Below, piece by piece: positions 21,776 to 33,804 of a DNA stretch of 64,000 nt; position 1 is the stretch's first letter, and each line of letters begins with the position of its first letter. The stretch comes from Elymus sibiricus (lineage: Eukaryota; Streptophyta; Magnoliopsida; Poales; Poaceae), in contig CM077665.1 in assembly GCA_039707655.1 (NCBI GenBank), positions 82,709,954 to 82,773,953 of the forward strand, in the 5' to 3' direction. Made by a program: the position numbers and the translations under genes. The notes beneath the pieces were generated by a model that did no database searches, was not told the origin of the DNA, and worked only from the letters and a program-made list of their open reading frames with translations.

Positions 21776-22030
21776 TTCTCGTCCGAGTACTTGGGCTGAC
21801 TCGTCCCGCCCGTGAGCTCGAGTTATTAGATGGCGTGTTCCGCCCATGAGCCACGCGACAGCGAGGCGACCTCGAAACCCCCGAAATCCGCCATTAATGG
21901 CCCTGCTCCTCGTCCCGCCCCAATAACTCCACCGCTCAGCCCATCCACCCACCAAACACCTCTCAGATCCAAACGCAGGACGGTGGGGAGACGTCGTGCC
22001 GCTCGCGCGAGGAGGGCGCACCCTGCAGCG
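21776..22030. promoter_or_regulatory. 255-bp head-to-head intergenic region
   Basis: It separates the ATG of the F-box gene (minus) from the ATG of a small plus-strand ORF. It is short enough to serve as a shared bidirectional promoter. No TATA box is obvious. Confidence 0.35.
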
Positions 22031-22432
22031 ATGGTGGCGGCTCCGATGGCCCCGCCGATGCCGATTCCAGTGGAGCTGCTGCCAGAGGTCGACCCGAACT
22101 CCTCGGAGGCGCGCGCGGAGTTGCTGCGGGTGGTGCGAGGGCGCTTCCCCGACCGCAGCAAATGGCCGGAGATTATGGTGGAGATCATCCGCATGTCGTC
22201 CTTCGCGGAGGGAGCCCGATTCTGCGGCGACGACGGCGGGATGGACTACCAGATGCTATTCTGGGCCATCCAGGAGGAGGAATCGGCGGACCCCGGGCAG
22301 GCGGCGAGGTGGGTGCGTTTCAAGGCGGAGAGCCCCTCCCGCCTCAACATTCGTCCGCCGTCGATGGCGACGCTGGCCAATCTTCCCCCCGGTGTTCTGC
22401 CGCCGGGGGTCAGCCCGCCCTGTGCTCCCTGA
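22031..22432 (+). CDS. Hypothetical protein, 133 aa
   Basis: I do not recognise this protein. The chosen ATG at 22031 starts MVAAPMAPPMPIPVELLPEVDPNSSEARAELLRVV, followed by an acidic/amphipathic central part (KWPEIMVEIIRMSSFAEGARF, MDYQMLFWAIQEEESADPGQAARWVRFKAE) and a proline-rich tail. No signal peptide or membrane helix is seen. It is head-to-head with the F-box gene and ends about 80 bp before a MITE. It could be the first exon of a longer gene interrupted by the downstream transposons. The codon pattern and GC content look gene-like, but function is unknown. Confidence 0.4.
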   Translation: MVAAPMAPPMPIPVELLPEVDPNSSEARAELLRVVRGRFPDRSKWPEIMVEIIRMSSFAEGARFCGDDGGMDYQMLFWAIQEEESADPGQAARWVRFKAESPSRLNIRPPSMATLANLPPGVLPPGVSPPCAP

Positions 22433-22515
22433 TGCCACGGGCGCCCGGTGGGTGTGCTCGGCGACGGGCCCTTGGCCCTGAGCAACGGGCACATCGAGCG
22501 GGTGGGGGACTGCGG

Positions 22516-22745
22516 AGCTGTTTGGATCAGAGCCAAGGGTTGCCCAGCCAAAATTTTGGCGTTGACCAGCGTGTTGGCGCACGTTTGGTTCAGCTCCAAA
22601 TATTTGGCTCGCCCCCAGCCCATCAGCTCTCCCCGTTGATTCTGTAGCCAAAATATTGGCGAGACCGTGGCGGCTGAATTGTCCGCCAATTTTTTGGCGT
22701 GCCGATGGTTGGCAGGGCCACCACGGGCAGCAACCAAACGGACCC
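22516..22745. mobile_element. MITE, probably PIF/Harbinger type
   Basis: The left end GAGCTGTTTGGATCAGAGCC pairs imperfectly with the reversed right end GGGTCCGTTTGGTTGCTGCC. The interior has mirrored AT-rich pieces (CCAAAATTTTGGCG and CGCCAATATTTTGGC). A perfect 10-bp inverted pair GACTGCGGAG (22508-22517, 22751-22760) brackets it. The exact boundary is uncertain. Confidence 0.5.
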
Positions 22746-23049
22746 TGCATCTCCGCAGTCTGGAACCACAGCCATGGTCGGGCGACCGCGGTGAGGTCCC
22801 TGCTCGCCGGAGTAAGGTAAGCATCTATCAGAGTGTAATTCCTTGGACTTGTGTTCGTAATGCGAGGGATTGTGGTGACCTTCTGGTCAAAGTCTCAGAT
22901 CGTAATTCGGTAATTCATGGTAGTTCTGCTGTTAATCATAGTGGCGGAGTTTCTACTCCTAGCCTTCCTAAGTCACCGGAGGGGGCTTGTGCCTCCCCAG
23001 CTCCGACGAGGTCTCTGCCGGACGGCGAGATTGGGGGTTCGCGGGCAAC

Positions 23050-26000
23050 AGGGACATGTTCTAAAATGAATCCGTGTGGTCCAGCTGTCGTTCTTGCGCC
23101 CCTCATCCGAGGATGTGTGGTCAGGCGGAAAGCGCACTTCCAAAAACCGTCTTCCCATGTGGAAAGCTGTCTTGAGGAGGAGACTGCAGAGTTTTTTGGA
23201 CAACTCTGTGTTATTCCCTCCCCTGTGCGCCGCCGGCCTCACAAACACATCTCTCCCATCCCCCCAAACCCTACCTATGCTATCCCCAAGACCTTCTGGG
23301 TACGGAGAGATCTCTTCCGATCTAGAAAATTCTCGCGAGAGGACTGCTTCCCAGTTGAGCGTTTAGGCCGTTTTGATCCTACCCCGACCATCTTCAAGCT
23401 GTCTGTGGAAGGGATCGGCCCTGGTTCGTGTTCCTTCATGAAGGTGGTCAAGAACATGGATAAGGGGCGGCATCAACAACAACGGCCGCCGCGCTGTCAG
23501 GCAAACAAGAAGGCGACGCCAGGACAAGGGGGCCAGGCTCCACCTCCCCCGCCTCACCCACCTGCCCCCATGAAGCCGGTGATACGTCTCCAACGTATCT
23601 ATAATTTTTGATTGTTCCATGCTGATATATTATCATTCTATGATACTTTTTGGGTCTTTATTTATCAATTTATAATATTTTTGAGCACTAACATATTGAC
23701 ACAGTGCCCAGTGTCAGTTGTTGTTTTATGCATGTTTTTGGCTTTTCAGTTTTATAGTACCAAACGAAGTCTAATTGCCACGAAACTTTTTGATGATTTT
23801 TTTTGGACCAAAGGAAGGCCTGGAAGCTTCAGAAGGAGGTCGGGAGGCGCACGAGGGCCCCACCACACATCAGGGCGCGCCCTAGGGGGGAGGGGCGCCC
23901 TGATATGTGGTGGCCCCCTCGTGGCTCTCCCGACGTCCCTCTCTAGCCTATAAATTCTTTAATATTGCAAAAACCCTGAAGCGAGTCCTGAAACCCTTTT
24001 TCTACAGCCGCAAGTCTCTGTTCCTTCGCGAGGCCATCTGGTGCTCCGTTCCGGCACCCTGCCGGAGGGGGATCGATCACGAAGGGCCTCTTCATCAACC
24101 TTGCTGCCCTCATGATGATGTGTGAGTAGTTCACCACAGACCTACGGGTCCATAGCTAATACCTAGATGGCAATCTCTCTATCTCTTGATCTTCAATACA
24201 ATGCTCATCGCATCTTCGCTTTGATCTATCCGATGTAATCCTATTGTGCGGTGTGTTTGTTGGGATCCGATGAATTGTGGGTTTATGTTCAGATAATTCA
24301 TGAAAAGTATTTGAGATACCTCTGATATATATATTGTCTTTTAATTGCATGATCATTATAGCTTCTTAATGCTCTCCGATCTATTGATGTGCTTTGGCCA
24401 AGTAGATTGATATTTCATCGGTGGGAGTGGTGCGTTGTGGTAGGTTCAACATGGCGAGTTTCTATATCCCAGTGACAAAGTAGGGGACAAGATGTGTCTT
24501 TGTGTTGTTGCTACTAAGGATAACACGATGGGGTTCATTCATATTGATTGAGTTTACTTTGTCTACATCATGTCATCGTTCTCCATGCATTACTCTGTTT
24601 TACTTAATACTCTAGATGCATGCTGGATAGCGATCGATGAGTGGAGTAATAGTAATAGGTGTAGCCAGGAGTCGGACTATTTGTTTATGGACGTGATGCC
24701 TATATTCACATGATCATTGCCGTGAAAATCGCATAGCTATCCGTTTTTCTATCAATTGCCCAAATTTGTTACCCACCGTATGCTGCCTACATGAGAGATG
24801 CCGCTAGGAAAACTATGTCCCCCGTGTCTATTCACTTATATATTTACAAACGCTACAATTACCTTGCTGCCTTCATTTATCTTTTATTTTAGTTTGCAAT
24901 TTATATTTATCAACAATTATCTACACAACTCATTTGCTTGCAAATAACGAGATCAAGGGGAATGACAACCCTCTTGCCCGCGTTGGGTGTAAGTTGTTTG
25001 TTCATTTGTGTGTAGCCGCTGAAGACGGTTGAGGATTGATATTCCTATTGGTTCGATAAACCTTGGTTTCATAACTGAGGAAAATACTTACCCACTTTGT
25101 GCTGCAATTACCCGTTCCTCTTCACGAAAACCCCAACGCAGATCACAAGTATCAGGCGGCCCAACTCGTGACCAAGGGTGGGGGGATGGTAGCAAAGGCC
25201 ATGGGGCTGGGGCTCCCAATCCTGCCCCTGCTGCACCTGCGGTCCCTCCTCCACCAGCTACACAAGCCTTGGACCCGAGGTACAAGGATATGACCTGTTT
25301 CAATTGTAGTTGGCCAGGGCACTACATTGGTAACTGTATCGAAGCCAAGAAGTGTTTCATTTGTGCGGGGAACCACAATGTAAACAATTGTACGGCGTGG
25401 GCTCATCAACACCCTACTACAACATACTTTGGGAGTGCTGTGGCAGGTTTATGATTTTATCATATTGACGTGCATGTGGCCTCGGAATCAAGTTGGATGA
25501 ACTACAAAAACTGCGCTTTGCTTCATGTGGTGAGAGGGGAGGTATCTGCCTCCGAATTACTTATGCAGCTGAATGGTATTTTCTGCAAGAACAAAGAATG
25601 GCCCTGGCAAATCAGAGAGTTGGAAAGCAAAAAAAATCCTCCTGCGCTTTCCCCCTTGGATGAATGTTGAGGATCTGATTGAGTTTCCTCCGTTTGACCT
25701 ACCTATTGATGGAGTTTCTATGAAGGTTGCTGAATGGCAAGGGATGCTAGACCCATTTGGAGAATTGACTGGAGCTTGGGTTCAGATTGAAGGAATCCCC
25801 CCTAAGTGGTGTTCTTGGAAATCTTTGCCCACATCACATCATGTTTTGGTATCCTTGTGGACGCGGACTGGAATGGAATTTTCAAAAGCTTCTATGAGGT
25901 GATCAGGGTGGAGGTTGCATGTAGGGACCGTGCCAAAATCCCTTTTGAGATTGGTAGAGATGAAAAAGAAATTATATCTACTTTTCTTCTCTGTGGAAGG

Positions 26001-27176
26001 ATTTGATCAGATTGGTGAAGAGAATGATGAAGATGGTGATGACCCGGATGATGAAGATCCTGACAATAGCAAGAATGATGAGAAGGAGGCTGATAAAAAT
26101 CCTGATATATCAGACAGGGACAGTATGGAAGGGGATGAAGACACTCTAATTGATGAGCTTGATGAGGCTAATTTTCCTAAGAAGAATTCCTATGCTTCCT
26201 CGGCTGGTACTAAACAAAAAATGGTTGGGTCTGCAGCTGACTTCCATCCTCTAGGTCTAATGGACCAAGTTCACAATGATTTCATTGCAGAAATCAGAGT
26301 GGGGGTGTGCCAAACTTCTGCAGCCCTGAAAAATCTGATGGAATGGTGCTCTCTGCTTCTGCAGCTGAGTTCCAACCTTCCCTGCTCCTAAAAAGTGTTC
26401 AGGAGAAGTTCATCCCTGAAAACAAGTCTGGGCAGATCCCTGTGGATGTTGGTAGTGTTCAGATTAACTCCCATGTTGCAGTTTCTACTGTCCCTTCAGA
26501 TCTAGAAGTTGATCCTATGTCTGTCCATATGGACTATTGCTCTGAACAACTAAGGAAGTTTGAGATGGTGGAGTCTGATGGTGAAGAGGAAAATGATCTC
26601 CCTGAGATGCAATATCTTCCCAAGGACTTAGCTTGTGCTTTGGGCTCTGCGAAAAGATCTCTATTTGAAACTCTGGATAAGGCTGGATCTGGGAAGAAAA
26701 TGAAAGTTCAAGAGGGGATTTCTACCAAGTGGGGATCTACTTTGTCCAACAGACCTGTAACTAGGAAGCATGGAAACATCGACATTATGGATAAGGCCTA
26801 GGCATATATGAAGAAGAAGAACTTGGAGATTCCTAAATCCTTCAAAGGTAAATCTTTTGCCTGCTTGGACATTGATAATCTTGTCTCTCAATCTGATAAA
26901 ATTTATATTTGCATTGGAAATAGTGAGGTGGAAAAGAATGATATCCTTTTGGATATGATTGAATCTGAGAAGTTAAGATGCTTACAATTTGCTGATAAAA
27001 ATCCTGAGATTGTCCTTCCAGACAATTTAGATGTTGACACACATGATTTTACATCTCTTGAGAACAAAACTTCTGCTCTCAGGTCAGGGGGCACTGCTGG
27101 CCTGAGAGAAGACAACCCAGTTCTTCACACCAAAAATTTGCCTTGTGGCTTATCTCACCGCTTCAAAATTAAATGA
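23050..27176 (+). pseudogene. LINE A ORF1 remnant (nucleic-acid binding, zinc knuckle)
   Basis: Fragments in several frames make up an ORF1 of the plant L1 type. There is a basic/proline-rich part up to about 23579. After the solo LTR comes a CCHC knuckle pair, CFNCSWPGHYIGNC and CFICAGNHNVNNC (about 25295-25390). Next is a DUF4283-like part (VRGEVSASELLMQLNGIF...KFLLRFPPWMNVEDLI...WVQIEGIPPKW, 25500-25830), then a long acidic Asp/Glu-rich region (26010-26170). A stop at 26799-26801 and several frameshifts break it. The last piece, 26808-27176, ends with a TGA that overlaps the ORF2 ATG. The protein would bind LINE RNA. Confidence 0.7.
23580..25154 (+). mobile_element. Solo LTR in LINE A ORF1 (TGATACGTCTCC family), 1575 bp
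   Basis: It starts TGATACGTCTCCAACGTATC and ends ...GATCACAAGTATCA, with TG...CA termini. Flanks GCCGG (23575-23579) and GGCGG (25155-25159) match in four of five bases. No primer site or coding region follows, so this is an LTR without a body, the product of LTR-LTR recombination. The start is a common Triticeae LTR type, recognised from memory. Confidence 0.65.
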
Positions 27177-27494
27177 TAGGAGCGTTTTGGAATATTAGAG
27201 GTCTAGGGCAGCATGGGAAACTAGAGTGCCTTGGGGATTTCCTCAATAACAATCATGTGGATTTTGTTGGTTTCTTTGAAACTAAGAGAGATAATATTGA
27301 TAATCATATGCTTAATACCATTGCGGGTGGTAATGATTTCTGCTGGCATTTCTTACCTGCTATTAATATTGCTGGTGGTATCCTTGTAGGTCTTAAGAAT
27401 AATCTTTTTGAAGTTATTGGGTTCAGCAATAAAAAATATTGTGTGATTGTTACCATTAAAAATAAAGTTGATAACTTCCTTTGGCACCTTGTGG

Positions 27495-27499
27495 CTGTC
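27495..27499 (+). repeat. Left 5-bp target duplication (CTGTC) of solo LTR
   Basis: Perfect match to 30234-30238 on the other side of the LTR. Confidence 0.8.
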
Positions 27500-30233
27500 T
27501 GAAAGGACGTGGATGTCACCTAGAGGGGGGGTGAATAGGCGCTTTAAAATAATTACGGTTTAGGCTTGAACAAATGCGGAATAAAACTATCGTTTAATTA
27601 GTCAAGCACAAAACCTAAAACAACTAGGCTCACCTATGTGCACCAACAACTTATGCTAAGCAAGATAGACAACTAAGTGATAGCAAGATATATAACAAGA
27701 AACAATATGGCTATCACAAAGTAAAGTGCATAAGTAAAGGGCTCGGGTAAGAGATAACCGAGGCACGTGGAGACGACGATGTATCCCGAAGTTCACACCC
27801 TTGCGGATGCTAATCTCCGTTCGGAGCGGTGTGGAGGCACAATGCTCCCCAAAAAGCCACTAGGGCCATCGTAATCTCCTCACGCCCTTGCACAATGCAA
27901 GATGCCGTGATTCCACTAAGGGACCATTGAGGGCGGTCACCGAACCCGTACAAATGGCGACCCTTGGGGGCGGTCACCGGTACCCGTACACTTTGGCAAC
28001 CCTTGGGGGCGGTTCACCAGTACCCGTACAAATTGCTCGGGGCAATCTCCACAACCTAATTGGAGACCCCGACGCTTGCCCGGAGCTTTACACCATAATG
28101 ATTGAGCTCCGAGGCACCACCAACCGTCTAGGGCGCCAAGGCACCCAAGAGGAACAAGCTCTAGGGTGCTCAAACACCCAAGAGTAATAAGCTTCTCAAC
28201 TTCTCACTTCCACGTATCACCGTGGAGAACTCAAACCTATGCACCAAATGCAATGGCAAGGGCACACGGAGTGCCCAAGTCCTTCTCTCCCAAATCCCAC
28301 CAAAACAACTAATTCTAGGGAGGAAAATGAGAGGAAGAACGAAGAAGAACACGAAGAACTCCAAGATCAAGATCCAAGGGGTTCCCCTCACAAAGAGGAG
28401 AAAGTGATTGGTGGAAATGTGGATCTAGATCTCCTCTCTCTATTCCCTCAAGAGCTAGCAAGAATCATTGGAGGGATTGAGAGTTAGCAAGCTCGAAGAA
28501 GGTCAACAATGGGGGAAGAACACGAGCTCAAGAGTTAGGGAGCAACGGGGAAGAAGACCCCCTTTTATAGGTGGGGGAAAATCCAACCGTTACCCCCATA
28601 GCCCGCACACAAGCGGTAGTACCGCTCAGGGGAGCGGTACTTCCGCTTATACCCGTCCTGGAACAACAAAGCGGTAGTACCGCTCTGGAGGGAGCGGTAC
28701 TTCCGCTCAGAAAACCCAGAATACCGGAAGAAAAAAGGATGCGAAAGAGGTCGCGGATCCTCAGGGCGGCAGTACCGCTCGGAACTTCCGCTTAAAAAAA
28801 ATAAGCGGTAGTTCGAGCGGCTCTTCAGGGCGGTAGTACCGCTAGAGCGGTACTACCGCTCTGGGGAGAGCGGTACTTTCGCTGAAAATGGCCAGAGACC
28901 CCTGTAGGCACCAGAAGGCAAAGATAAGCGGTAGAGACAGCGGTAGAACATAGCGGAAGTACCGCCCAAGCGGTACTACCGTGCTACCGAGCAGTACTAC
29001 CGCTTGTTCAGAGAAAAATAGCTCTGGCACAGAAACTGCCATAACTTTCGCATACGAGCTCCGAATTGAGCGAACACAAGCTTGTTGGATTCAGGACGAC
29101 AAGAGCTATCCAACAGCGAGGTATAAAAATGCCAATGGTATAGAGATGTGAAACCTCTATCAATGAAGAACCGGCAAAAACTCCAACATCGAAAACATCA
29201 TAGAAGATGCATATGGAGTCCGTTTTCGATGAACTTGAGCTTGTCATGAAGCTGACCATAAGCTCAAGAAACCTCAAAGAGAAAAACCAACCAAGAACCA
29301 AGAAAGATGATGATGCCAAGAATGCAATGGTTTGAGCTCTCAACGAACGATACGATCAAGCTACTCACTTGAGAGCCCCCTTGATAGTACGGCTATCTAT
29401 CCTATAACCCAGTCTCCCAACTACCACTATGAGACCGGTAAAATAGAAAACCCTATCAAGGTCAAACCTTAGCCTTGCGCATAGTCCACTTGAGCTAGAT
29501 GATGACGATCTTGACTTCCTCAAGATGGACCACCTTTCTTGATTGTGTTGGCTCGATGAAGACTAGTTGATTGCTCCCCCATACTCCACTATGGGTGAGC
29601 CACTCTTCGGCACATCTTCACAAGTCCATTGTCACCACAATGGACGGCAAGCCTCAAGCATGATCTCTCCGTGATGCTTCACTTGAGCTTGCACACCGCA
29701 ACCTTGATGACGATCACCACTTGATGTCATCTTCCATGGGATGTATGGGATCTTCCTCTTGATGCAAGCCCATGGAAATATACCTAACCCCACAAAGAAC
29801 TCTCACGTAAACCATGGGTTAGTACACAAAGCGTAATGGACAATGCTTACCATACCATGGGATCCCTTAATCCCTCTCGGTATATCTTGTACGCTTTGTG
29901 TGTTGATCAACTTGATTCACTTTTTGACTTAGTCCTGATCAACCTTGTATCTTATCTTCTCTCTTCATAAAGATGATGTCTTGAAGGTAAACATGAATGC
30001 CCACACAATCTTCTTCTTCAAGACATACTTGCAATAAGCTCTTCTCTCACATGACCAATCTTTGGATAAACCTTGAATACCACCTTGGTCACAATATAAA
30101 CTCCTTGAAATCCAACAGACGGACTTCAAGAAGTGCCTATGGACAAATCCTTCGAATATAACTCAAGGCAACCATTAGTCCATAGGGGTGTCATCAATTA
30201 CCAAAACCACCCATGGAGAAATGTGCTCTTACA
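27500..30233 (+). mobile_element. Solo LTR in LINE A ORF2, 2734 bp
   Basis: It begins TGAAAGGACGTGGATGTC and ends ATGTGCTCTTACA, so it has TG...CA termini. Perfect CTGTC duplications flank it at 27495-27499 and 30234-30238. It splits the LINE endonuclease exactly between VAV and YGTTYN. It has no retroviral-type coding region; the short ORFs inside are spurious. It contains a dense array of palindromic AGCGGTACTACCGCT motifs. Confidence 0.8.
28612..29005. repeat. Array of palindromic AGCGGTAGTACCGCT motifs
   Basis: About a dozen near-copies of the 15-bp self-complementary motif (AGCGGTAGTACCGCT, AGCGGTACTACCGCT, GAGCGGTACTTCCGCT) occur with irregular spacing. RNA from either strand could fold into many short hairpins. 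Confidence 0.8.
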
Positions 30234-33200
30234 CTGTCTATGGAACTACTTATAATGAGTTTAAAATTGAATTCATTGCTGAGCTTCATGAGGTTATGAG
30301 CTCCTTATCTTATCCTGCGCTTTTGGGTGGAGATTTTAATCTTGTCAGAACTGCTATTGATAAGAATAACGGGGTGATTAATGATCAATTTGCATTTCTC
30401 TTCAACTACTGGATTAATAAATGGGGTCTTATGGATATTAAGATAGCGAATAGATGTTATACGTGGAGTAATAATCAGGATAATCCTATTTTTGCTACTA
30501 TTGATCGAGTATTTGTGACCACGACATGGGATACTCACTTTCCCTTATCTGTCCTTTCGGCCCTTCCAAGGGTTGAAGTGATCACACTCCACTGATTTTA
30601 GATACCAAAGCTAGGAGGGTTACCTTCCCGAAAGTTTTTCGTTTTGAGAAATGGTGGGTTGACCAACCTAGCTTTAGAGAGCTAGTGTGTGACATCTGGA
30701 ACACCACCCCTAGTTCAGGCTCGGCCATTAATACTTGGCTCAATAAAACAAAAAATCTGCGTAAGAAAATTAAGGGGTGGAGTATTAATGTGGAAGCTGA
30801 TCTTAAGAGGAGGAAAAAAGATCTTATGCAAGAATTTGATATCCTGGATGTTTTTTTTCTGAAACTAACCACATTGATGAGAGTGATAAAGTCCGCATGA
30901 ATGAGATCAGGAAGGAACTTGATGCCATTTGGCATAAGGAAGATATTGCCTTGTGGCAAAGATCGAGAGACCATAGAATTAAAGATGATGATAAGAACAA
31001 TGCATATTTTCATGCATTGGCTAACCATAGACATAGGAAGAATCATCTGTTTGTATTGAATGGGGAGGACGGTCCTGTGAATACTACTAAGGAAATGTTA
31101 GAGGTGGCCACCTCTTTTTACAAAAAACTGTTTGGGCATGAACATAAACATAACATTCATTTGGGGCCCTCTTTCCGGAGGGTGGAGGAGATGGTCACCC
31201 CTGAGGAAAATGAGATCCTCCAGAAAAACTTTTCTGAGGAGGAAATCAAAGAAGCCATTTTTGGCTCATACACCCATGGGGCGCCTGGTCCGGATGGTCT
31301 TTCTTTCCTTTTTCACCAAACTTTCTAGGATCTAATTAAGGAAGATTTCATGGCTATGGTGAGGGACTTTGAAGAGGGAAAATTAGATATCCATAGGTTG
31401 AACTTTGCCTTAATTCTCCTGATCCTTAAAGAGGCAAACGCTAAAGACATGAAAAAATTCAGGCCAATCAGCCTCGGTAATTGTGCGGTCAAGATCTTCT
31501 CTAAAGCCATGACTAACAGGGTATCCCCTAGGGATAGATTAATTTCTCCCAACCAGACAACTTTTATTAAAGGGAGATTCATCCTCGAGAGTGTGGTTTT
31601 AGCTCATGAGATTGTTCATGAGATTAAGAAAACTAACACCCAGGGACTTATTCTCAAATTGGATTATGAAAAAGCCTATGATAGAGTTAGTTGGGATTTC
31701 TTATTTGAAATGCTTGCTTCTAGGGGTTTTGGTACCAAGTGGATCTCTTGGATTAGGAAACTTCTTGAGCAAAGCACCTTTAGTGTGAAAATTAATGATA
31801 CCATTGGACCATATTTTTTTGGGGAGGAAGGGTCTTAAACAGGGAGACCCGAGCTCCCCTTTGCTGTTCAATTTGGTTGCGGATGTATTTTCTAAGATGC
31901 TTAGTAAGGCCTCTCGACAAGGTTTGATCTCGGGGCTTCTACCTAATATAATACCAGGAGGGATCACTAGTCTGCAATATGCGGATGATACCATGTTGTT
32001 CCTTGAAAATTCTTGTGAGAAGACCAGAAACTTTAAATGGATTTTATCTTGTTTCGAAAACCTATCTAGGATGAGGATTAAATTTCATAAAAGTGACTTG
32101 TTGACCCTCAATATTGATGAGGATGTAGCTAAATCTTTTGCTCAAATTTTCTGTTGTGAGCTTGGATCCTTCCCAATTAAATATTTAAGGGTTCCCCTAC
32201 ACTATGAGAATCTAAAGCGAGAGGATCTTCAACCTATTATAGATAGAATTATTAAAGGCATTTCTGGGTGGCTTGGGAGACCTTTGTCTTATAGAGGGAA
32301 ACTAATTTACTATGTGCATGTATTGTGAGCATCCCTGCCTACTTGATGGTTGTTATTAAATTTCCTAAATGGGCTATTAATGCTATTAATACTCAGATGG
32401 CTCACTTTTTCTAGGGAAATGTAGATGAGCAGCATAAATACCACTTGGCTAATTGGGGCCTAGTTTCCCAGAAAAAATGCTTTGGGGGTTTGGGTGTTCC
32501 CAACCTCAAAGAATTCAATATGGCCTTGCTGGCATCCTGGGGTAAGAGATATTTTGATCAAAGTGTTAAAGATTGGAAGAATATTATTGATTTTAAATAT
32601 ACTACCAACTCCCCCAATATTCTTTGGGCGAAACCGGAATCCGGCTCTCCCTTTTGGAAGGGAGTTACCTGGGCTATGAACGCATCTAGAACCTTTTATC
32701 GATGGAAAATAGGTAATGAAGTGAATATCAAATTCTGGCACGATATATGGGCAGGGGATTGTTCCCTCAAAACACAATTTTGGGATTTGTTTGATATTTG
32801 TAATCAAACAGAATGCTCCGTGGCTCAGATTTGGGATGGGGAGACCTTGAAGCTATCTTTTAGAAGATGTGTCGACAGATGTGGTATGGCTAGATGGTAC
32901 CAACTGATCGATACTATCAAGCAATCCCCTCTGATTGAATACCCCGATACTCCAGTTTGGATGCTGGAGGCAAATGGGATCTATTCGGTCAAGTCCTTCC
33001 ATAAGGCCATTAATTTTGGAGGGGTGGTTTCTACCATCGGTGATAAACTTTGGAAAGTGATGTGTCCACGTAATATACATGTTTTCCTTTGGTTGTGTGC
33101 TTATAACAAAGTTTTGACTAGAGATAACCTTGCCAAGCACAGAAATGTAGATGATCTTACTTGCCTTTTTTGTTGTGAATTGGAATCTGTTCAACACCTC

Positions 33201-33804
33201 TTCTTCGATTGCATGGTTGCAAGATATGTATGGGGACTGGTTTCTGAGGGGTTCCATATCAATCAGATTGCTTGTTTTGGTGACATGTGTGCTTTATGGC
33301 GATTGCATAAGAAAAATCATGTACTTAATATGTTGACATCTGCCTCCTTATGGAGTATATGGAGACGGAGAAATGAATTTTGTTTCCAGGGTCGAACTTG
33401 GAGAGGTTTGGGTTGTGTTCTTGTGAAACTTCGTGGCTTTCTTCAATAGTGGGTGGTTCTCTGCGACGACACTCACGCGGCTCTCCTCCGACAATTAATT
33501 CAACTGTTGGACAGTCGTCGCGGGGAGCTACTGCGCATCGCCTGGAGATGATGCTCCCCCCAACTGGAAGGAGCGCTCCGTAGAATCTGGGAGTTTTACT
33601 GCTGCTTTCTTTTCTATGTTGGGGCACTGTATTAAAATTTGAATCCTGTTGCTCACTCTGGCAATCTGTGCCTGTCCTTGGTTCGAGAGGAATAGGTGGT
33701 AGCTTGTATGATGTGATGATTCTGGTGTGTACCTGAATCTTGTCGGTCGTTGCTTCATTAATAAAAATGGAGCAGGGGGAAACCCCTTTTATTCAAAAAA
33801 AAAA

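Larger units (their letters stand above)
27173..33449 (+). pseudogene. LINE A ORF2 (endonuclease, reverse transcriptase, zf-RVT)
   Basis: The ATG at 27173 overlaps the ORF1 stop. The endonuclease begins MIGAFWNIRGLG and is cut at codon level by a solo LTR, resuming at 30239 with YGTTYNEFKIEFIAEL and GGDFNLVRT. RT motifs follow: APGPDGLSFLF (about 31280), FRPISLGNCAVKIFSK, LKLDYEKAYDRVSWDF, KGLKQGDPSSPLLFNLV and catalytic LQYADDTMLF (about 31975). A zf-RVT domain is at 33000-33250. Lesions include an in-frame TAG near 31326, a frameshift near 31820 in homopolymer-rich sequence and another between 32328 and 32445. The reading frame stops at 33449, with no RNase H domain after it. It is inactive. 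Confidence 0.82.
22815..33804 (+). mobile_element. LINE A (L1-type), degenerate, interrupted by two solo LTRs
   Basis: An ORF1 remnant (zinc knuckles, acidic tail) is followed by ORF2 (endonuclease, RT, zf-RVT) and a poly-A run at about 33795-33804. Removing two solo LTRs (23580-25154 and 27500-30233) leaves about 6.7 kb, a normal plant LINE length. The 5' border is approximate; I could not find a target duplication. Confidence 0.75.

Noticed and set aside
28612..29005. CRISPR-like repeat array
   Set aside because: The motifs are palindromic, unevenly spaced and variable, lie within a plant LTR, and no cas genes exist.
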